Positions 58,025 through 64,000 of a DNA stretch of 64,000 nt are shown here, piece by piece. Under the pieces are notes generated by a model, which made no database searches, was not told where the DNA came from, and was given only the letters and a program-made list of their open reading frames with translations. How positions within the stretch are numbered: position 1 is the stretch's first letter; the number at the start of each line of letters is the position of its first letter. Source of the stretch: Torymus aiolomorphi (taxonomy: Eukaryota; Arthropoda; Insecta; Hymenoptera; Torymidae). The stretch is taken from positions 41,175,807-41,239,806 of the forward strand of contig CM070873.1 in assembly GCA_036365515.1 (NCBI GenBank), read 5' to 3'. Made by a program: the position numbers and the translations under genes.

Positions 58025-58783
58025 TTATTCCCTTGATGCATAATATACTATTTTACCATAGTTTCAATTAGAAATTAATGGAATTGGTTTAATTTGTAAT
58101 CTAAATTATACTAATACACATACCAATTATACACCACGATGGCCTTAGCATCGCGCGTTTTGTCAAATATTGACGCGTACTTTTCTTCTTCTGACTCGAA
58201 CCATACCTCACGCATATCCGAGTAATAAAGGCGAGTAATGGAAATTTTTCCCTCTCTCTTAATTGCAAATACACACACACCCGTCGCACAGTAATATACA
58301 TCGCACGACAAAATGTTTGCTCTGCGCGGACGTTATTACCGATATACCTTTTTCTCCCCTTTTACACGCGCGAAGTTGGAAATTGCGTTTGCTTTGCCGA
58401 CCCCGGGATGGTAATTTATCCGGAAAAATTATGCGCCCGCTCATGAGAGAGTTTACAGTGTACATCCACTCCTCTGTCGTGAATAATACCGGAGAAGTAT
58501 GCGTACATATATTACGCGAGCTCGAGTGGTTTATGGCGCGCGAATATGGTACGAAGTATGGTAATAGTAATAATTTCGAGAGGAGATGAACCGACGCGTG
58601 ACCTTGAAGAGGACAAAGAAAGCCGCGTTACATGGAGAAACTGGATCGCCACGATTATATCGCACCAGCCGGGCGCGATTGCTGCGGTAATCGGATCGCG
58701 CCGAAAATACGGAGGGGATGGTTCGCGCGGAGAGGAATTTCGGTGGTGGTGCGAAGATCGCGGCGGTGAGCTGTGTATGTGTG

Positions 58784-59740
58784 TGCACGGAAAAAAATTT
58801 GGGATTGTATAAGTTCAAATATTTTAGAAGCAATGTACTTCAAGTTGGGTGACTACACCATGAGTATTAGAACAATCACCAGTTATCGAACATTTTCTTT
58901 GTATATATATGAAAATATCAAGTTTTCTATGTATTGTTTATCTAACATGACGATAATATTTTTATTTCATTTTATATAAAGATTCTGCATAAAAGAAATT
59001 ATCTTGTTAAGAATAAAATCATAAAATCGGCGCTATTAAGTGTTTATTCACTGGCGATGTATTCCTTCAGTGGTGAAACGTATTTAGATACTAAGATTGC
59101 GTGTTCCTTTACTGGTTTTTAGGAGATATTTACAGATTTTCATTAAATAAAATTGTCACTTTGATTCTTTATTCAAAATTTGCTCACCGACGTAAAGTTT
59201 GAACATTTTAGAATATAAATTTCAAAAGGGTTTTACTTTTAATCCATTTTTAAGCCACTTAATTAAATAACAAAAGTTACAATTTCCTTATTCGTTTCTT
59301 CACTGGTGAAGTCACCCTACATTGGATTAATTTAAAATTATATTCGAACTAAATTACGACCAAATTAGTATTAGAAAAGTTCAAACATGCTTGAACTGTA
59401 TGATTTCAAACAATCGCACAACGCAGTCCGATGTTTGTATTACTATAGTTCGGTACACGTTGAAGTTCTGTAGTTCGAGAGGCCCAAGCTTTGGTATTTT
59501 AAAACTTGGACCCCTCAGATTCCCAATATCGAAGTAGGCGCGTCGACCGTCGGACTGTAGAAGTTCAATGCGCACTGAACTATATAGTAATACAAACATC
59601 GAACTGCGTTGTGAGATTGTTTGGAATCATGCGCTTCAAGTATGTTTGAACTTTTATGGTACGTTTTTCAACTCGTAAAAAATCAATTTATGTATTGATT
59701 TAGTTCAAATATAATTTGAACTTCTATAATCCCAAACCCT
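58784..59740. mobile_element. Approximately 950-bp inverted-repeat element containing a second hairpin
   Basis: GGGATTGTATAAGTTCAAAT at about 58801, just inside a GCACGGAAAAAAATTT end, is matched by ATTTGAACTTCTATAATCCC at about 59714. The nested inverted repeat at 59375-59655 has arms of about 80 bp (AAAAGTTCAAACATGCTTGA ... TCAAGTATGTTTGAACTTTT; CGCAGTCCGATGTTTGTATT ... AATACAAACATCGAACTGCG). GTTCAA/TTGAAC is iterated throughout. No ORF. Confidence 0.55.
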
Positions 59741-60386
59741 TAATCCATATTAATTCCAAATTTCATTCCGTGTGGATTTCGAAGAATCGGAGTGAAATTA
59801 TGGATTTTTGGACGGTGGTGGAAATGTCTGAGGAGCAAATATATAATAAATGTGTGTAATAATAGGGAGTGATCAAATGTAATTGCGAATGGATAATAGA
59901 ACCGTGGACTGACTTCGACCGATGTTGATTGTCTCTCGGGATCATAATAATAATTTTTGTTCAATAACCAATGTAGACAATAAAAAAAGCTGCGTAAATT
60001 CATTCCCTACACCGCAGCAATTCAGGCACTCTTTACAACGTAATTATTTCGAAAAATTCCTATACTAAATCCAATTCTCAATCACATTTCAACAATTCTC
60101 TGTCCCAAACAAACAAAGCCTCGTTCACTTCCACTATACCTACCCAAAAACGCAACGGCCGTCCGTACCAACCGAATCAACGCTGGAAAATCGAGGTAAT
60201 TGCGGTACTCACTCTCTGTTTACGCTCTACCGAATCAGAGCACGAGAGAATGGAATTACGCCCGCTCGTGTTTGTATGTACTCGAATTAAAGCGGAACGA
60301 GTCGCGCCGTTATAATTTTTAAAGCTTTCCCACAGAAATAAGCTACAAACGCAACGAGGATAACAAGGGTTACGGTATTATCTCCA

Positions 60387-61134
60387 ATATCTGTGGCTTC
60401 CAGGAATAACGACCTAACCCACTTGGGGGTTAAAATTGAGTTAGCACCGGAATGTATACCTTCTAACTACTCTTTTTCATATAGACTTGGTCCGGAAATC
60501 TGAAACGCGTTCAAAGAGCAAATATCAGCTAAGTGCATAACCACTTAACTGCACCTGTGCCCGGAAAAACCACTTAACTGAATATTTATATTTAATTGAA
60601 AGCACCGTTTTGAAGTTAATACTACGCAATAAACAGATTATGACATACCTATTTTTATAGCAACAAAGATCAAAGGTAATAGATAATAGAAGGTAACACA
60701 ACAGCTTTGATTGCCGGGCGATGGGGCGAGTGTGCATAAACAGTAACCGAGTAACGTTCGGTATTCGGTTTACCGAATTCCGTTGACTTTACGCATATTC
60801 CGTTGGGAGGCACATGCGTGCGAATAAGTGTAGAAATAACTATGTTATTTATCTTATTTGAACAATTTCCCTAAACCACTTAACTGCACAGTTACCAGAA
60901 TAACGACTTAACTGCATTGTTTTGTTTGTTTATACAAAGAATAGAAATGTATTCTAGCAATTGATAGTGGGATTCGAAAGATATTCGATACCTTTGTAAA
61001 TGTTTACATTGTTATGCCTCATCTCGCGCATTTCGATCTTACATATGAAGTGTCATGACAGAAATTTTAAAACGTCGATTTCTCGAAAACACGTACAAGT
61101 GGGTTAGGTCGTTATTCCGGGAAGCCACAGATAT
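60387..61134. mobile_element. 748-bp non-autonomous DNA transposon with about 39-bp TIRs and iterated internal motif
   Basis: ATATCTGTGGCTTCCAGGAA then TAACGACCTAACCCACTTG at the left end is inverted at 61096-61134 with one or two mismatches. The motif GGAATAACGACTTAACTG, or a close variant, occurs at both ends and internally: ATAACCACTTAACTGCA (about 60537), GAAAAACCACTTAACTG (about 60564), TAAACCACTTAACTGCA (about 60872) and GAATAACGACTTAACTGCA (about 60898). No transposase is encoded. Confidence 0.75.
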
Positions 61135-62105
61135 ATAATCCTCCGCTAACGAGGCATCGGCAGAAGATGTAACATCATCCCAATACACCCCAAAGTGAGT
61201 ATCGTCTTTCGTCGCGGTCACGGCTAATGGCCTCCGCTGGGTTATAATATACCTGACGCTCTCTCATTGTAGGGGAAATCGGATTCGATCGATAATTAGC
61301 GCGGACGCCGCCGAAATTAATCTACTGTCGACTGTAGCGTGCGTTTCGTATATCGTTTTGTAAGTGCGAGCAAGTCGAGCTGTTGTATATATACCTGTAA
61401 CGAAAAAAGAAAACGTTACGCGCAACATTCGCAGATCACATTCGTCATTTTTAACGACACACCGATGTAGCAGTAGAGAAGGAGGGAAAAAACCGCACCC
61501 CCGACGACGACATCATTAAGCCACGGCAGATCAAAAGCACCACCTCGCCCCCCTTTTTTTCTCTCTCTCCCCCGCGCGTGTGTAAAAAGAAGAGAGCGGA
61601 ATCCCTTTCAAAGAGGATCGCGTATAAAGAAAATCATCATCCCGTCTTACCAAGATTGAACCGGCTGTTATCGGCGCGACGCGCGGGGGGCTTTTGATAC
61701 GCAGACATTTCCTTATCTTTGTGGGGGGGGGGATAAGGGGATAGATATATGTATTACGCGTTGCATTTTATTGAATTACCGGAATGCGGATGTTTATTGG
61801 GAGGGGAGAGGTGACGGCGAGAGTCGTTAAGGGAGTTTTGAGGTCCTTTGCGGGTGAACGAGGGTAAGCGAGATTGTAGATAAGAGGGAGGCATTTTTTT
61901 AATGAAAAACGGTTACTGGGCCGAGGAATTGCGAGGAAGGTAATGGTTGTAGTAAGTTTTTGGAACCAGGGGGTGGGTTAATTTATTTGGTTGGATATGC
62001 TGTTGAGTAGAATTGGTATGCTGAATTTTTTAGATGGACAATAATTTTAGTATAAGGAATTTATAAACAATATAATTGGTATCTTACGAAAATCATAGGT
62101 CTCGC

Positions 62106-62204
<99 letters not shown>

Positions 62205-63759
62205 TGAGTTGAGAAATTGTTTTGAAACCACTTTTCTACAATTTTCTATAAGTTATTTTTGATATTTGGGAAAGAAATGAAAGAAAAATATAAGAAATAC
62301 CGTTTGATAAATGGGGAAAAAAACAATAAATATTTGATGGATCTATTTTCTAAAAAATTTTTGCTTGTAACATGAACGTCAGCAATATCAACAATGATAT
62401 TACCAAAATGATCCCTGTTTGATCGAAAATTCAATATTACAATCGACCCCATTTCGTAATTACACATAAACATACGTGGAATTCCGTTCAAAGACATCTG
62501 ACAGGGAAATTTCGATTACGTGTACAGGTTATAGTTTAATTAAACAATATTACATTGACCCGAGCTAGCTGTCACCATATATTTCGTTAAATTGTTTCTC
62601 TCCGTGCTGAGTATCATTCGAATCTATGACGAAATTCCGGAAATTGCATTTGGCTACCGCATCAACAGCTCGGAACGAGTTTCTCGCCCAACAACGCGGT
62701 GGACAACATATATTTATATATATATATTACCGTCAATTCATATCTCTGCCGAACGATACATTTCGAAATTGAGCATTTCAATAATTATTGGAAAAAATAG
62801 TTATTTAATGGTATGTCAAAGAAACTACTGAGATACAAATATACAAATTCACTGATAATTATATAGATTAGATAAATAAAAAAGGCCAACAAATATATAT
62901 ATGTATAAAATAAATTATATATTATATGCTTCACAAATAAAATCTTCCCTGTTATAGGCATACATTTATTCTAAATGATCCAGTATTCGAAATATTAAAA
63001 ACAATTATAATTCCGTCCTCACCCACCATTCAACAACCCATCACAAACAATCCAAAACAAATCTCAGCATTTTCCATCACAATTCAAAACCTCACACGAC
63101 CGAAAATCATCCCGCAGACAACCGTTGAAAATCTTTTCGCCGCGATAAAAACTATCTCTCACCGCAATTTCTCACTATCGAGGGGGAGAAAGCGTCCGAA
63201 AAAGGAGAGCAAAAGCTCCCCGGGCGTGATTAAGTCGAGTCGGACGCGCCGCCGCTGCTTTTTACGAAGGTCTTTCGCTCTCGAGGATTAAAAAGCGACG
63301 AGTGGAGCTACGTTTTCCTTTTTCTTTATCTCCCGAGCTTTTTCGTCGACGAGAGAAGACGAATGACAGCGGCCATGAGCGCTAACGGTTACCGGGAAAG
63401 CGGATGCTATGTCTTAACTGTCCCCTGCGTCAAACATCGATTAATCTTGAGAGAAGTGTGGGATAATCGTTTCGAAAAAGAGAGAGAGAGAGGGAGAGAG
63501 GAATAAATTTGCGCGTGTTTTGCATCTGAAACGTAGCCGCTCTTTTTATCCTGGCATGCGTGTGTGTAGGTATGTGTGAGTGACGCTTTGGTTTTTGCGC
63601 ACGTGCTCGACCTGACCTGACGTGTGCGAAAAGATAAAGATGGATCTGGTTTGATGTTTTTTTTTTATATTTTTGATTGGAATAGTGAGAGTAATGAGAA
63701 GGAAGAATAATGTCGAAAATTTTTGGCCACTTTTAAATCTCGAAGTTCATTCAAAATTC
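61135..63759. other. Noncoding DNA with GC-rich patches and microsatellites
   Basis: GC-rich patches occur at about 61450-61860 and 63180-63620, the latter followed by GAGAGAGA and GTGTG tracts. Microsatellites at 62108-62203 are listed separately. No ORF with protein-like composition; no RNA gene recognised. Confidence 0.5.
62108..62203. repeat. Compound microsatellite (GT)n-(TTA)n
   Basis: About 24 GT units (62108-62155) directly followed by about 16 TTA units (62156-62203). Confidence 0.95.
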
Positions 63760-63960
63760 TACACGGAAAAAAATTGTGTAGGAAAAATGACTGTTTTAGA
63801 TAGTAACCGTGGGGCGGACTCAAATTTTCATGAAAATAACTACAATTTATAGTAAAAATTGCTATTATTTTGTAACTTTTACTGTATACATTGAAGTAAT
63901 TTTTATGAGAAAATGAATCTGCCTCTCGTTTACTACAATAGTAATTTTTCTCCGTGTACA
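63760..63960. mobile_element. 201-bp MITE-like element, ACACGGA(A/G)AAA ends
   Basis: TACACGGAAAAAAATTG at the left is matched by AATTTTTCTCCGTGTA at the right. The interior has AATTTATAGTAAAAATTGCTA, an internal palindromic part. No ORF. It is a second full-length member of the family seen at 56024-56346. Confidence 0.6.
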
Positions 63961-64000
63961 AACCTACATATTTGGATTCGAAAACCCTGAGAATCTCATC

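Overview
The window is eukaryotic nuclear DNA, most likely from an insect and probably a hymenopteran. Genes are intron-rich with GT-AG splicing, intergenic DNA is AT-rich with long (TA)n, (GT)n and (GA)n microsatellites, and the identifiable proteins are an arthropod-type Vps13, a CYP9-like (CYP3 clan) cytochrome P450 and an excitatory amino acid transporter. The species cannot be named from sequence alone.

Layout. Positions 1-1283: repeat-rich upstream DNA and the Vps13 5' region. Positions 1284-27143 (+): a complete Vps13 gene that I resolved into 50 constitutive exons with consistent phases (9,780 coding nt, 3,259 aa), plus two candidate in-frame cassette exons. Positions 27144-31273: intergenic DNA dominated by two large fold-back repeats. 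Positions 31274-33776 (-): a three-exon P450 of 500 aa. Positions 33777-40745: gene-free, AT- and microsatellite-rich DNA. Positions 40746-45003 (-): six coding exons of a sodium-dependent glutamate/aspartate transporter (495 aa); its 5' UTR continues upstream through a splice acceptor at 45004. Positions 45010-64000: no convincing protein gene. This part holds microsatellites, a GC-rich palindromic tandem array, a retrotransposon tail, a hammerhead-like ribozyme fold and many inverted-repeat (MITE-like) elements.

The three genes have unrelated jobs: bulk lipid transfer at organelle contact sites, oxidative metabolism, and synaptic or glial glutamate uptake. No operon-like logic is expected. 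The most distinctive features are the density of long inverted repeats, several inside introns where they would be transcribed, and the optional-looking exons in the Vps13 adaptor-binding (VAB) domain. I found no tRNA, rRNA, CRISPR, prokaryotic or viral gene.
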